A DNA stretch of 64,000 bases from Paenibacillus sp. H1-7 (GTDB lineage: Bacteria; Bacillota; Bacilli; Paenibacillales; NBRC-103111), in NCBI RefSeq assembly GCF_022354825.1, contig NZ_CP031168.1, positions 4,961,501 through 5,025,500 on the forward strand, given 5' to 3'. This document shows positions 52,982 through 61,826 of the stretch, in pieces (position 1 is the first letter of the stretch; each line of letters starts with the position of its first letter). Under the pieces are notes generated by a model. It had not been told where the DNA came from. It worked only from the letters and a program-made list of their open reading frames with translations, and did no database searches. Position numbers and translations under genes: made by a program.

Positions 52982-54126
52982 GCGCCGCTCCTGATTCGGA
53001 AATGGGAAGAAGTTAACTGCTGGTACAACGCAGCGGTCTCCGGCTCCAATTCGACACCGAGACGCTCGCGTACCTCATGCTCCAGCTGCCGGTATACTTT
53101 AATCGCCTCATTGCGATCCCCCATCTCCATATGCAGCTTCATCAGCTCCCGGCTATCCTGCTCGGAATCCGGAGAAATCGCTACACTCCTGCGCAGACAC
53201 TCGAGCGCATAAGAGCGCTGGTCATTGCTTTTGAAAAAATGAGCGAGCCTGCGAAGCGCATGCACATATTTGTCCGCCAGCTTATCGCGCCTGTGGTACG
53301 CCCAAATAAAGTCACAGTCTTCCAGGTAATCCCCCTTGTACAGAGCCATGATCCGCTCCAGACGCGGTACGCCAAGCCCCGTATCTTCCAGCGTTTTGTC
53401 GAGCAGCTGTTCCAGCTCGGTTGCATCGCAAACGAGGCTGCCGCAATCAAGCGAATAACCATGGGCCGTCTTACGAACAGTTAACGGCAAGCCGCTCTCC
53501 CGTATATTTTTTCTAAGCAGCGATATGCACGTATGCAAATAGGTCCTTGCCTTCTCGGCATTCGATTCCGGCCATAGCGTCTCCATAATGACGGTACTCT
53601 CTACGGTTTGACCGGATCGGTGGACAAGCAGTGCGCACAGCTCCTTTTCCTTGTTCGTCCGCCATGACAATTGCGTACTTTCGCTCTGCCCGAGCTTAAC
53701 CGAGAAGCTGCCCATACAGCAGATTCTCGGGCTACCGCTCTCTTCATATCCTCCAGACCGTCCTGCTACAGCTTCTTCAATCCGCTTAAACGAATGATGC
53801 AGCCTATCCTGTTTAATCGGTTTCAACAAATAGTCGAGCGAATGAATTTCAAACGCTTCGACAGCATACTCGGCATAAGCCGTTGTAAAAATAATATGCA
53901 AACCAGGGTGGGCCGTCTGAATGGCGCGCGCCACGTCCACGCCTTTCATACCCGGCATTTCAATATCCAAGAAGACAGCGTCCACTTGCCGCTGTTTGAT
54001 TTCCTCAACGGCTTGCAGCGGATTCATATATTTACCGACAATGTCCACATTGCCGAGCTCGCACAGCATAATTTCCAGCATATCCAGCGCGAGCTCCTCA
54101 TCATCAACCAGTACGACGCGAATCAT
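52978..54126 (-). CDS. Response regulator with SARP/BTAD-type output
   Basis: I start at ATG 54126 behind GGGGGAG, giving 382 residues. Residues 1-125 are a CheY-like receiver with phospho-Asp in AVFLDIEMPGMKG, ending in the LytTR-like YLLKPI. Next is a winged-helix OmpR/SARP DNA-binding domain (about 140-240) and a helical BTAD/TPR domain (about 250-380). Such regulators are found beside LytS-like kinases in Paenibacillus and Bacillus. The gene precedes the kinase gene with an ATGA overlap, so the two are a co-translated pair. Targets are unknown. The binding lipoprotein gene downstream is one candidate. Confidence 0.9.
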   Translation of the reverse strand: MIRVVLVDDEELALDMLEIMLCELGNVDIVGKYMNPLQAVEEIKQRQVDAVFLDIEMPGMKGVDVARAIQTAHPGLHIIFTTAYAEYAVEAFEIHSLDYLLKPIKQDRLHHSFKRIEEAVAGRSGGYEESGSPRICCMGSFSVKLGQSESTQLSWRTNKEKELCALLVHRSGQTVESTVIMETLWPESNAEKARTYLHTCISLLRKNIRESGLPLTVRKTAHGYSLDCGSLVCDATELEQLLDKTLEDTGLGVPRLERIMALYKGDYLEDCDFIWAYHRRDKLADKYVHALRRLAHFFKSNDQRSYALECLRRSVAISPDSEQDSRELMKLHMEMGDRNEAIKVYRQLEHEVRERLGVELEPETAALYQQLTSSHFRIRSGA

Positions 54127-54258
54127 CAATGCTCCCCCATTGCCCAAAGCTCTCATTTGTATGTGAGTAATTAATTCGACAAAATCAGACGATGTCCTGC
54201 TCTTTTTTTTCCACGAATAACCAAGATACTAGGTCCAACTACCTTGACAACCGGGGAT

Positions 54259-54291
54259 AAAAAAAAGAAAAAGCCGCATCCCATGCGACTT
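54259..54291 (-). terminator. Terminator after the XRE/MmyB regulator gene
   Basis: On the minus strand AAGTCGCAT and ATGCGGCTT form a 9-bp stem with one mismatch and a 3-nt loop, followed by a run of T. It starts 19 bases after the stop. Confidence 0.85.
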
Positions 54292-54309
54292 CTATATTTG
54301 GTGCATAAT

Positions 54310-55158
54310 TCATTGCTCTACTGTTAATGTTGCCTGACCTTTCACCAGCTTCTCCTCGGTACCGGTGCCTGCGATTGGCGAATAGACACAGCAATGCAGG
54401 TCTTCGTTGCCGTTAATATGGCCAAAGGTGTTGATTTCGAACGACAACTCACCAAAGTCCGGGTGGTTCAGCAGAAAAGGCTGCGTCTGCTTCTCTTTGA
54501 CATTGTGACGATCCCACCGGGCGGCGAATTCTGCACTTTCCTTGGAAAGTCTTTGGACGAACGTCTCGTACCACGGGTCCCCCTTCGACTGCCCATGATA
54601 CGAGCGGAGGATAGCGGCGCTATATCCGGCAAAATCTTCCCAGTTCAGAACTCGGTTCCGTAAATACGGATTCATGAAGAGGGACCAGACCATGTTGCGG
54701 CCCATCACAGGGTCTTCCAGGAAGTCATATAAGAAACGAGGCGCCTGGCGGTTCCACGCGATAATTTCGGTCCGGCGATTGACAATGATGGAGGGATACG
54801 GCAGCTGGTCGATGATCTTCTGCAGTCCCGGTTCGATCGGCGAAGCAAGCTGTTGTTCGGACCAATCCGGAAGATCGCCAAACCCCGACAGCCGCATGAC
54901 ATGCAGCCTCTCGTCATGAGACAGGAGCAGCGCTCTGGCGATACTCTCCATTACTTCCCTGGAAGCAGCCACGTCTCTTCCCTGCTCCAGCCACGTGTAC
55001 CATGTGGTGCTGACATTCGCCATTTCCGCGACTTCTTCCCTGCGAAGTCCGGGGGTTCTCCTTCTGCCGTATCCCCCGGTGATGCCGACATCCGCCGGTT
55101 GAAGCCTTTCTCTGCGCGATTTTAAGAACTCCCCGAGCAGACTCCGGGTTTGCGTCAT
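54310..55158 (-). CDS. XRE-type regulator with MmyB-like ligand domain
   Basis: The 282 residues have an N-terminal helix-turn-helix (RRTPGLRREEVAEMANVSTTWYTWLEQGRDV near 33-64). It is followed by the MmyB-like domain, a PAS-type ligand-binding fold of about residues 105-265 (YPSIIVNRRTEIIAWNRQAPRF, NMVWSLFMNP). Members of this family, common in Actinobacteria and Paenibacillaceae, often control a nearby reductase or dehydrogenase in response to a small hydrophobic ligand, sometimes a fatty acid. The quinone-oxidoreductase-like gene is 167 bases upstream on the same strand and is the likely target or partner. Confidence 0.9.
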   Translation of the reverse strand: MTQTRSLLGEFLKSRRERLQPADVGITGGYGRRRTPGLRREEVAEMANVSTTWYTWLEQGRDVAASREVMESIARALLLSHDERLHVMRLSGFGDLPDWSEQQLASPIEPGLQKIIDQLPYPSIIVNRRTEIIAWNRQAPRFLYDFLEDPVMGRNMVWSLFMNPYLRNRVLNWEDFAGYSAAILRSYHGQSKGDPWYETFVQRLSKESAEFAARWDRHNVKEKQTQPFLLNHPDFGELSFEINTFGHINGNEDLHCCVYSPIAGTGTEEKLVKGQATLTVEQ

Positions 55159-55325
55159 TTAAGCAGCACCTCCGTGATGTAAGATTACAATGCTCAAATG
55201 ATACCATCCTTGCTGTCTCAATAAAAGCCTCCGCTCCACTATTAGGCGAGCAAGAGGCTGTAGCTTGTGGCATAATATCGCTTTGATGATCTAACGATTG
55301 TAATTGCTTAATATGCTGCTATCCG

Positions 55326-56315
55326 TTATCCCATCTGCAGCACCAGCTTGCCCGACGTTTGCCGGCTTTCGAGCAGCCGATGCGCCTCGGCTGCCTGCTC
55401 CATCGGATAGATACCGTACATCTCCGAGCGTACATCCCCGTTCGCGAGCAGCTGCAGCGCTTCCCTCGCTGCCTTTCCCACCGCCTCCGGATCATATACG
55501 GCATATGCACCCAGGTTAAAACCGACGATATTCCTATTTTCCAGCCAAATCTCATTCGTGTCATGCATCAGCTTGCCGCCGCTGGCATTGCCCAAAGCGA
55601 TCATTTGACCTAGCGGCTTCAGGAGCTCCAGACTGTGGTCCCTCGTCTCTCCGCCAACCGGGTCAAAAATAGCGTCGACTCCCTGTGCTCCCGCCAATCG
55701 TTTGGTTCCAATTGCAAAATCCGAGCGCAGCAGCAGCTCATCATACCCAAGCGAGGAAGCGAGCTTGATCTTGTCCGATGTGCCCACTGTTCCCAATACC
55801 ATACCGGCACCGAACCGCTTGGCGACTTGCCCTAGAAAGCTGCCCAATCCTCCTGCAGCGGCATGAACCAGGACGGTGTCTCCTTCCTTCATCCGGCTCA
55901 CATGCTTGACAGCCATATAGGCGGTAGTGAGGTTAACGATGGAGGCAGCCGCCTCGGCCATCTTCCATTCGCCTCCTAGTGTATCCAGCGGTACCGTAAG
56001 CTGCGGCGTTACTCTAGCCTGAGTCGCGTAACCTCCAAGCTCAAGGAGCTTCATAGATGCAACCGGCTGGCCGATCGTAAATCCCTGAACGCCCTCTCCT
56101 ATAGAGCGGACATATCCGGACACCTCTAGGCCCGGGATCACCGGGAACGGAAACAACTCTGTAAACTCGCCCTTGCGGATCAGAATATCTACGAGCCCAA
56201 TGCCAGCATACGCCACATCGATGATCATCTCCCCGTATCTTGGCGTAAGATCCGGCAGTTCCTTTAATTGCAGCACCTCGGCTCCGCCTGCTCTTTCAAT
56301 AACAATCGATTTCAT
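55326..56315 (-). CDS. Zinc-free medium-chain reductase, quinone-oxidoreductase type
   Basis: The 329-residue protein has the GroES-like N-terminal domain (VIPGLEVSGYVRSIGEGVQGF) and a Rossmann domain with VLVHAAAGGLGSFLGQVAKRFGA near 148. The catalytic and structural zinc cysteines of alcohol dehydrogenases are missing, which places it with the NADPH quinone oxidoreductases or enoyl reductases. The Tyr and Arg/Lys positions for NADPH contact cannot be fixed by eye. It probably reduces an unsaturated carbonyl or quinone in the cytoplasm. The XRE/MmyB gene downstream suggests regulated detoxification. Confidence 0.88.
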   Translation of the reverse strand: MKSIVIERAGGAEVLQLKELPDLTPRYGEMIIDVAYAGIGLVDILIRKGEFTELFPFPVIPGLEVSGYVRSIGEGVQGFTIGQPVASMKLLELGGYATQARVTPQLTVPLDTLGGEWKMAEAAASIVNLTTAYMAVKHVSRMKEGDTVLVHAAAGGLGSFLGQVAKRFGAGMVLGTVGTSDKIKLASSLGYDELLLRSDFAIGTKRLAGAQGVDAIFDPVGGETRDHSLELLKPLGQMIALGNASGGKLMHDTNEIWLENRNIVGFNLGAYAVYDPEAVGKAAREALQLLANGDVRSEMYGIYPMEQAAEAHRLLESRQTSGKLVLQMG

Positions 56316-56501
56316 TTTGAATACCTCCCCATAGGATATCTACGAATTTATGTTACCAACGAAGGGCGGCTCCAAACAGGTTTCGATTATACGGGTATAA
56401 AAAGTAACAGGCTTCGCGAAGAATATCAATTTATCCTGAAAGGAAGCATTACCTATTGTGAAGGATCCATAAGGGCTGTATCGCTTGGACCGCCATATTC
56501 C

Positions 56502-57791
56502 CTACTCATTTAATAAGGTGGTCACCCTGCTCTGGATCAGCTTGGCTACTTCCTCCGCAGGCTTTTGACCGCTAAAGAACGATCTGGCTTCGTCTCCTAT
56601 GATGGAAATTATACTCCCCTTCACCATCGAATAGTTATCCGCAGTGCTAAGAAGCTGTTTGAATTTAGTGAATTCTTCGTCCGATACCTTTGGTATTTTT
56701 CCGTCTGGCAGCTTGTATGTACCTTTTTTCACTTGTTCTTGAATATCGTTTAGTTGCTTCTCGTTCACAGACTTAAGCATGGAAAACCCTTCTCTCTCTT
56801 GCATGGACTGGATCTCTTCGGATAACAAGAAGGCAATCACCTTCCATGCCTCCTCTTTAACCGGAGATTTGGCTTGAATAGCGAGCTGGGATGTGGTGAC
56901 AATCCGGGTCCCGCTTTTTTGTTCAGGCTTTTGCAGCAGCTTCGGGTTGGAGTAGAACTGATGTAAGCCGTTGATAACATCTGCCGGTGATTGCAAAACG
57001 GTAGAGTAGAACATTTGCTTGCCTACGTCAGCCGGTTCCGTGGTCATGACTTTATTATCATACATGCTTTTAATTTGCTGCATCGCTTCCAAAAATAAAG
57101 GAGAGTCGAACTTTGCCTTCTTCGCCGTTTGATCAACAAAATCCGCGTACTTATCCACGATCATCTCTTGAAGGAGTATTTCCGGCGGGTCATTAGCTAA
57201 GGCATAACGGCGTTCCTTGCCGCTTTCCCCCATTTTCTTCGATATCTCCGCAAACTGCTTCCAGGTCCAATTCTTATCGTCAACGTTTGTCTTCTGCAGA
57301 AGATCCCCATCTCCTACGAACGCCCGCAAGTTGAATCCGGATGGAATGCTATACAAACCGCCATTCATCTTCAACGCATCTATAATATTCATCTGCAACT
57401 CGCTCTTATTCAGTGTTGCATCTTGCTTCATGAGCTCATCCAGGTTCAGGAGAAGCTTTTTGCTCATATAATCGTCGATTGGCAAGCTGCTTATTTCGAA
57501 GATATCCGGGCCTCTGCCTGCCAAGAGCGCCGTATTCGTCGTCTTCTGGTATTTTTCATAATCTTCCGTGGATTGGATTTGCAGGTCGATGCCCGAATTT
57601 TTTTCTTCAAATTTTCTCTCTACAGCCTGGAAAAATGCGCTCGATCTTTGCAATGACAAAGTAACGACGGTCTTCCCCTCTCCTGATGCATTGCCCCCCT
57701 TGCGCTCCACTTCCTCACTGCCGCCAGAACGGCACGCAGTCGTTATCGTTATTAACATACCAATACATAGTATCCATTGAAACTTTCTCAT
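56502..57791 (-). CDS. Sugar-binding lipoprotein of the VanY-linked ABC operon
   Basis: I start at ATG 57791, 9 nt after AGGAGG. The upstream ATG at 57812 would place the ribosome site inside the coding region. The 429 residues have a lipoprotein signal ending TITTAC, then a family 1 extracellular binding fold (ALLAGRGPDIFEISSLP, AIQAKSPVKEEAWKVIAFLL). It is the last gene of the run of permease, permease, adaptor and binder, 42 bases after the adaptor gene. Having the binder last is not the usual CUT1 order, and the ligand is unknown. The company of VanY suggests a cell-wall-derived compound. Confidence 0.88.
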   Translation of the reverse strand: MRKFQWILCIGMLITITTACRSGGSEEVERKGGNASGEGKTVVTLSLQRSSAFFQAVERKFEEKNSGIDLQIQSTEDYEKYQKTTNTALLAGRGPDIFEISSLPIDDYMSKKLLLNLDELMKQDATLNKSELQMNIIDALKMNGGLYSIPSGFNLRAFVGDGDLLQKTNVDDKNWTWKQFAEISKKMGESGKERRYALANDPPEILLQEMIVDKYADFVDQTAKKAKFDSPLFLEAMQQIKSMYDNKVMTTEPADVGKQMFYSTVLQSPADVINGLHQFYSNPKLLQKPEQKSGTRIVTTSQLAIQAKSPVKEEAWKVIAFLLSEEIQSMQEREGFSMLKSVNEKQLNDIQEQVKKGTYKLPDGKIPKVSDEEFTKFKQLLSTADNYSMVKGSIISIIGDEARSFFSGQKPAEEVAKLIQSRVTTLLNE

Positions 57792-57833
57792 TGAATAAAT
57801 CCTCCTATCCATTTCTCATATACATATATCAAA

Positions 57834-58994
57834 CTATTGCAGGCGAACCTGGTTTCCGTCTTGCAAAGGCTCACTGCTTTCCAGAACAATCATGTCATCC
57901 TCATAGATGCTATCGGATTGAATCATCGTTTCATAGCCATTCATTTCATAGGAGTGAATTCGGACCTTGCGGACAATAAAGACGTTGCCTATGGCTCCTC
58001 TCTGCTCGTCAATCTTATAAACAAACATGCCCTCACGATCCTGATGAAGAGCTTCATTGGAAAGGGTCAATCCCTCTTTGCGCGATCGTTTCTCGAGCTT
58101 GATCTGTACCTGTTCACCCCCTTTCAGTCCGGGATCAACGACCTTTACGCGAAGAATCTTTTGTGGAATGGCTACCGACTTTCCTATCCCTTCATTAGAA
58201 GAGCTCGCGGTTCGCGGTTCTGCATTCGCCACTTCGTCTAATGTGCCGTCGATTATACGGGATTGTTGTTCTTGCGCAGCGTGTACTTCGACCTCTACTT
58301 TCTCACCGGCCGAAATCGCAATGCTGGACAAACGGCTTGAATCGGCAACAAGCTCGAATCGATAACCAAGGCTGCTATTCGTCATAACAATATCAGGCTC
58401 ACCTGCTGAGGCCAGACCTTGTGCGGAATTTACTTTCGTAATCACCCCATCGAAGGGAGCCGTCAGTTCCTTCTGGATCGATAGACGGTCTTTCAGATCG
58501 TTAATTTTACGTTCCTGCAACGCTAGATCAAGCTTTCTCGTTTCGAGATCGCGTCTTGCATTCCGAATCTTGAGCTCGTCCCCATCCATGGTTGACTGGA
58601 TAAGCTGGTCTTGAATACTTTCAAGAGCGATTTTTTGCTTGTCTAGGCTGGTCATTTCATCTTCCAGTTCACGTTCGGCCGTTTTGCTGTCATAGATGAT
58701 TAGTTGTTGCCCCTTCGTCACTAGATCACCTGCTTTAACGAGAATTTGTCGGGCCTTCCATCCGGCAGCATTCGATAGGTTAGCTTCATTGAGCGGTTGC
58801 AGGTTCCCGCTGCCTTCGATTGTGAATACAAGACTTCCCTTGGCCGGCTTTTCCGTTATCACTTTCGGCAAGGCTAACGACTGCAGCGTATTGCTGAATA
58901 TCGTAAAAAACACTAATAATCCCATAAATACAATGAACACGACTTGAATGCTTTTTTTTCGCCTATGTTCAACCGGCTTCTTTTCCAACTCCAT
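57834..58994 (-). CDS. HlyD/RND-type membrane-fusion (adaptor) protein
   Basis: The 386-residue protein has one N-terminal membrane helix (about 15-40), a lipoyl-type half-motif (SGNLQPLNEANLSNAAGWKARQILVKAGDLVTKGQQL), a long coiled coil (about 105-195) and the returning half-motif TAPFDGVITKVNSAQG. Beta-barrel and tail domains complete it. These adaptors normally couple efflux pumps to the outside. Here it lies between a CUT1 permease gene and the binding lipoprotein gene with no ABC exporter or RND pump near. It may shape access to the permease or the wall. The assignment to the fold is firm and the role is not. Confidence 0.85.
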   Translation of the reverse strand: MELEKKPVEHRRKKSIQVVFIVFMGLLVFFTIFSNTLQSLALPKVITEKPAKGSLVFTIEGSGNLQPLNEANLSNAAGWKARQILVKAGDLVTKGQQLIIYDSKTAERELEDEMTSLDKQKIALESIQDQLIQSTMDGDELKIRNARRDLETRKLDLALQERKINDLKDRLSIQKELTAPFDGVITKVNSAQGLASAGEPDIVMTNSSLGYRFELVADSSRLSSIAISAGEKVEVEVHAAQEQQSRIIDGTLDEVANAEPRTASSSNEGIGKSVAIPQKILRVKVVDPGLKGGEQVQIKLEKRSRKEGLTLSNEALHQDREGMFVYKIDEQRGAIGNVFIVRKVRIHSYEMNGYETMIQSDSIYEDDMIVLESSEPLQDGNQVRLQ

Positions 58995-59034
58995 CTCCCC
59001 TTACACTTGCATGGTAGGCGACGGCATCGCGACA

Positions 59035-59901
59035 CTACCCTTTGATGCCAGACAATTGAATACCTTCTATGAAGTAGGCTTCCGCATGTAGAAACAGCAG
59101 CACCATCGGAGCCATATAAATGACGGACGCAGCAAAAGCAACCCCCGGCTCAGCATTGATCCTGGACAAATAAACCGATAACGGCTGCTTGAACGGATCA
59201 TCCAGAAAAACTATCGGCTGTTCCACCATGTTCCAGTAATCAACGAATAAGAGGAGAACAAGTGCAGCGAGACCCGGTTTAACCATCGGGAGCATGATCT
59301 CGAAGAAGATCCGCAAATGCCCGGCTCCATCCATTTTTCCCGCTTCAATGTAGTCATAGGGAATTTCCAGCATGAATTGTCTTAGCATGAACACGCCGAA
59401 AGCAGCGAAAATGCCTGGTAGTAGGATCGCGATCGGACTATTTAGGAGCCCAAGCCTATCCGCCATAATGTAATTCGGCACTAACGTCACTTGGAATGGC
59501 ATGAGCATCGTCAAAACATACACGAGAAACAAGGATTCCCGCCCGCGAAATTTCAGCTTGGAAAATGCGTATGCTGCAAGAGATGCTACCAGGGTGTGTC
59601 CTGCGATGATCGGAACTACCATAAATACCGAATTCCAGAACATCGCGAGATATCTCGGACTGTCCACCAACACCTTACGATACTGCTCCAAGGTCACTTG
59701 ATCCGGCAGCAATTTCAAATTCACGAAACGAGCGGCTTGGTTCATCTGCCCTATGGAGCCGTAATTGATGCTAATTTCTTGCTCTGTCATGAGCGAGTTT
59801 GTGAATGTAATCACAATTGGGAATAAGAACACTATGGCTATTGCGCCCAAGAAGAGCGTCAACACGCCTTTTTTCAATATTTTGGCATCAAGCACCTCCA
59901 A
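59035..59901 (-). CDS. ABC sugar-type permease, MalG-like
   Basis: The 288 residues have six membrane helices and the EAA loop DYIEAGKMDGAGHLRIFFEIMLPMVKPG near 195. The C terminus FIEGIQLSGIKG is typical of MalG-like CUT1 subunits. A short periplasmic loop contains the segment MNQAARFVNLKLLPDQVTLEQY, the usual entrance element. The gene starts 8 bases after its partner permease gene ends, so the two are made together. Confidence 0.93.
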   Translation of the reverse strand: MEVLDAKILKKGVLTLFLGAIAIVFLFPIVITFTNSLMTEQEISINYGSIGQMNQAARFVNLKLLPDQVTLEQYRKVLVDSPRYLAMFWNSVFMVVPIIAGHTLVASLAAYAFSKLKFRGRESLFLVYVLTMLMPFQVTLVPNYIMADRLGLLNSPIAILLPGIFAAFGVFMLRQFMLEIPYDYIEAGKMDGAGHLRIFFEIMLPMVKPGLAALVLLLFVDYWNMVEQPIVFLDDPFKQPLSVYLSRINAEPGVAFAASVIYMAPMVLLFLHAEAYFIEGIQLSGIKG

Positions 59902-59909
59902 CCTTCCCC

Positions 59910-60776
59910 CTATTCCATAAACTGACGATACCGGCGTTCAACCGCAAACAATCCAGTGACGATCAGAAGGATGCAGCCCGCCATCAAGATCGCCGCCGCA
60001 GTCAACTTCTGAATATCGAGCGATGTGAACATGTTGTTCATATAGTGCTGCAGCATGTAGATACTGTCATGCGGATAATCGCCGGCAATCAAATACGTTT
60101 CCCTAAATACTTTGAACGAATTAATGATCGACATAATGACTACGAAGAATATGGTGGATGTTAAGCAGACAATCGTAATACTGCCGAACTGCCGTAAACG
60201 ACCTGCCCCTTCCACTTGAGCGGTGTCGTAATAATCTTTCGGGATTTGCTGCAGTCCCGCCAAGAATAAAATCACGTTATAGCCGATGTTCTTCCATAGA
60301 TAGACGGCAATGATCACGATTCGAGCATGATCGGTCTTCATCCAATCCACTCGTTCGATACCGCTGCCGCTCATCCAGGCGTTCAAGGAACCATTCCAAT
60401 CAAGCAAAATTTGCCAGACCAGCAGGGTCGAAGCTACAGGAACGACAAGCGGCAGCACATACGCAGTGCGCAGCCAATTTCGAAGGTATACATTCTGGTT
60501 CAGCAGCATCGCCAAGCTTAGCGACAGCACAAGCATAAGCGGGACACTAACAGCGCTAAAATAAAATGTGTTGGATGCCGCCTTCCGAAAGGAGTCGCTC
60601 GCCAGCAGCTCTCGGTAATTATCCAGTCCCACAAAATGGCCGTCCACCGTACTGTCCATGAAAGAATAGTACATTCCCATAGCGAACGGTATCAGGTAAA
60701 ACAGCGCAAAGCCGATAACGCTCGGCGCGAGGAACATCCATGCCACCGAAGCATCCTTGCGGAGCCAGTTCTTCAT
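59910..60776 (-). CDS. ABC sugar-type permease, MalF-like
   Basis: The 288-residue permease has six membrane helices and an EAA-like loop DYYDTAQVEGAGRLRQFGSITI near 185, in which Asp replaces the usual Glu. The N terminus RKDASVAWMFLAPSVIGFALFYLIPFAMGMYYSF is typical of MalF-like subunits. It comes 34 bases after the VanY gene on the same strand, without a terminator between, so both belong to one transcript. The ATPase must be supplied from elsewhere. Confidence 0.92.
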   Translation of the reverse strand: MKNWLRKDASVAWMFLAPSVIGFALFYLIPFAMGMYYSFMDSTVDGHFVGLDNYRELLASDSFRKAASNTFYFSAVSVPLMLVLSLSLAMLLNQNVYLRNWLRTAYVLPLVVPVASTLLVWQILLDWNGSLNAWMSGSGIERVDWMKTDHARIVIIAVYLWKNIGYNVILFLAGLQQIPKDYYDTAQVEGAGRLRQFGSITIVCLTSTIFFVVIMSIINSFKVFRETYLIAGDYPHDSIYMLQHYMNNMFTSLDIQKLTAAAILMAGCILLIVTGLFAVERRYRQFME

Positions 60777-60810
60777 GGTTGCCTACAACATCCTTTCCAA
60801 AAGCCAAAGT

Positions 60811-61668
60811 TCAAAGGCGTACTGTTACAATGATTCCATCCATATTGTTGCCGGAAATCTCATATTGGCGGTTGGCCGGCACTTTAATGGCGGTATTTTG
60901 GGATACCGGGTAATAGGCGACCTGATATTTTGTACCGTCAACGGTAAACGCAATGCTCTTCTCCTTCTTCAAGTAATCCAAATATTGCTCCAAGACAAAT
61001 CGTTTCTCTTGCATAATGGCACTATGAGGCAGTCCGATATAGCGGTAATGCCACGGTTCATATTGGATCCCCGTAATCGCTGCTTTATCCTTCGGGTAGC
61101 GTAAGATAAAACCGTATTTCCACGCATTTTTATTCAGCCACTTTCCTTCAGGCGCTTGATTCATCTCCATTTGCGTAGAACCGATATCAAGGGATAACCC
61201 TAAATTATGTTCGCTGTAACCAGCAGGAAGAGCGTAATCCGAACCCATTTCTTGATAAAGCTGACTCTGCTCTTCCAGGCCGCGATAACCGCTAGTAATA
61301 GAGAAATGGCTGACTTTATCTTTTTGTGCAGCACCCACCATCTCTATAAATCGTTGCGCCACACTCTCCGATAATTGAATACGGTTGTCCAACAAACCAT
61401 ATCCCCTTATCAGCTGCTTATGCTGAGACAGCTTGATCACATCGGATTTGATTCCCTCTTTATGAACGGGATACTCCTTATTCACCAACAACAGATCACC
61501 TTGGTAAACCTGATCCTTTGTGATCGTTATCGTTTGTTGTTTTAGTTGTGATACCGCTTCTTGATCCTTTTCACGAGCTGGGTAGCCCTGCATGAGCTGT
61601 TCATTCTGTTCGAAGACGATACCCCCTGCCACCAAAAGTACGGCAAATAAAAATAGCCACTTCTTCAT
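60811..61668 (-). CDS. VanY-type M15 D-alanyl-D-alanine carboxypeptidase
   Basis: The 285-residue protein has an N-terminal membrane anchor or signal (3-18). The M15B domain has Arg129 in SGYRGLEEQ, the zinc ligands His154 and Asp161 in YSEHNLGLSLDIG, and His207 with Glu204 in YEPWHYRYIG. Such enzymes trim the last D-Ala from wall precursors outside the membrane. A further 70 residues after the catalytic core are uncommon and form a small beta-rich tail. It leads an operon with ABC permease genes, not with vanHAX. Upstream and separated by a terminator are VanS/VanR-like genes, probably its regulators. Confidence 0.9.
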   Translation of the reverse strand: MKKWLFLFAVLLVAGGIVFEQNEQLMQGYPAREKDQEAVSQLKQQTITITKDQVYQGDLLLVNKEYPVHKEGIKSDVIKLSQHKQLIRGYGLLDNRIQLSESVAQRFIEMVGAAQKDKVSHFSITSGYRGLEEQSQLYQEMGSDYALPAGYSEHNLGLSLDIGSTQMEMNQAPEGKWLNKNAWKYGFILRYPKDKAAITGIQYEPWHYRYIGLPHSAIMQEKRFVLEQYLDYLKKEKSIAFTVDGTKYQVAYYPVSQNTAIKVPANRQYEISGNNMDGIIVTVRL

Positions 61669-61776
61669 TTTCAGTCCTCCTCTTCTTACATTTAGACTAA
61701 GGAAAACTGTTAAAGAAAAAGCAGCGCAAAAATTAAAATTTTTCTAAAACCACAGGATCAGAGTTGTGTCCTTGAA

Positions 61777-61811
61777 AATAAAAAAACATCGTCCCTACCA
61801 GCTGACGATGT
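61777..61811 (-). terminator. Terminator between the VanS-like and VanY genes
   Basis: On the minus strand ACATCGTC (61811-61804) pairs with GACGATGT (61793-61786), followed by TTTTTTTATTT. It ends the vanR-vanS transcript, so the VanY operon must have its own promoter in 61669-61776. Confidence 0.85.
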
Positions 61812-61826
61812 CAAGTAACCCCTATG

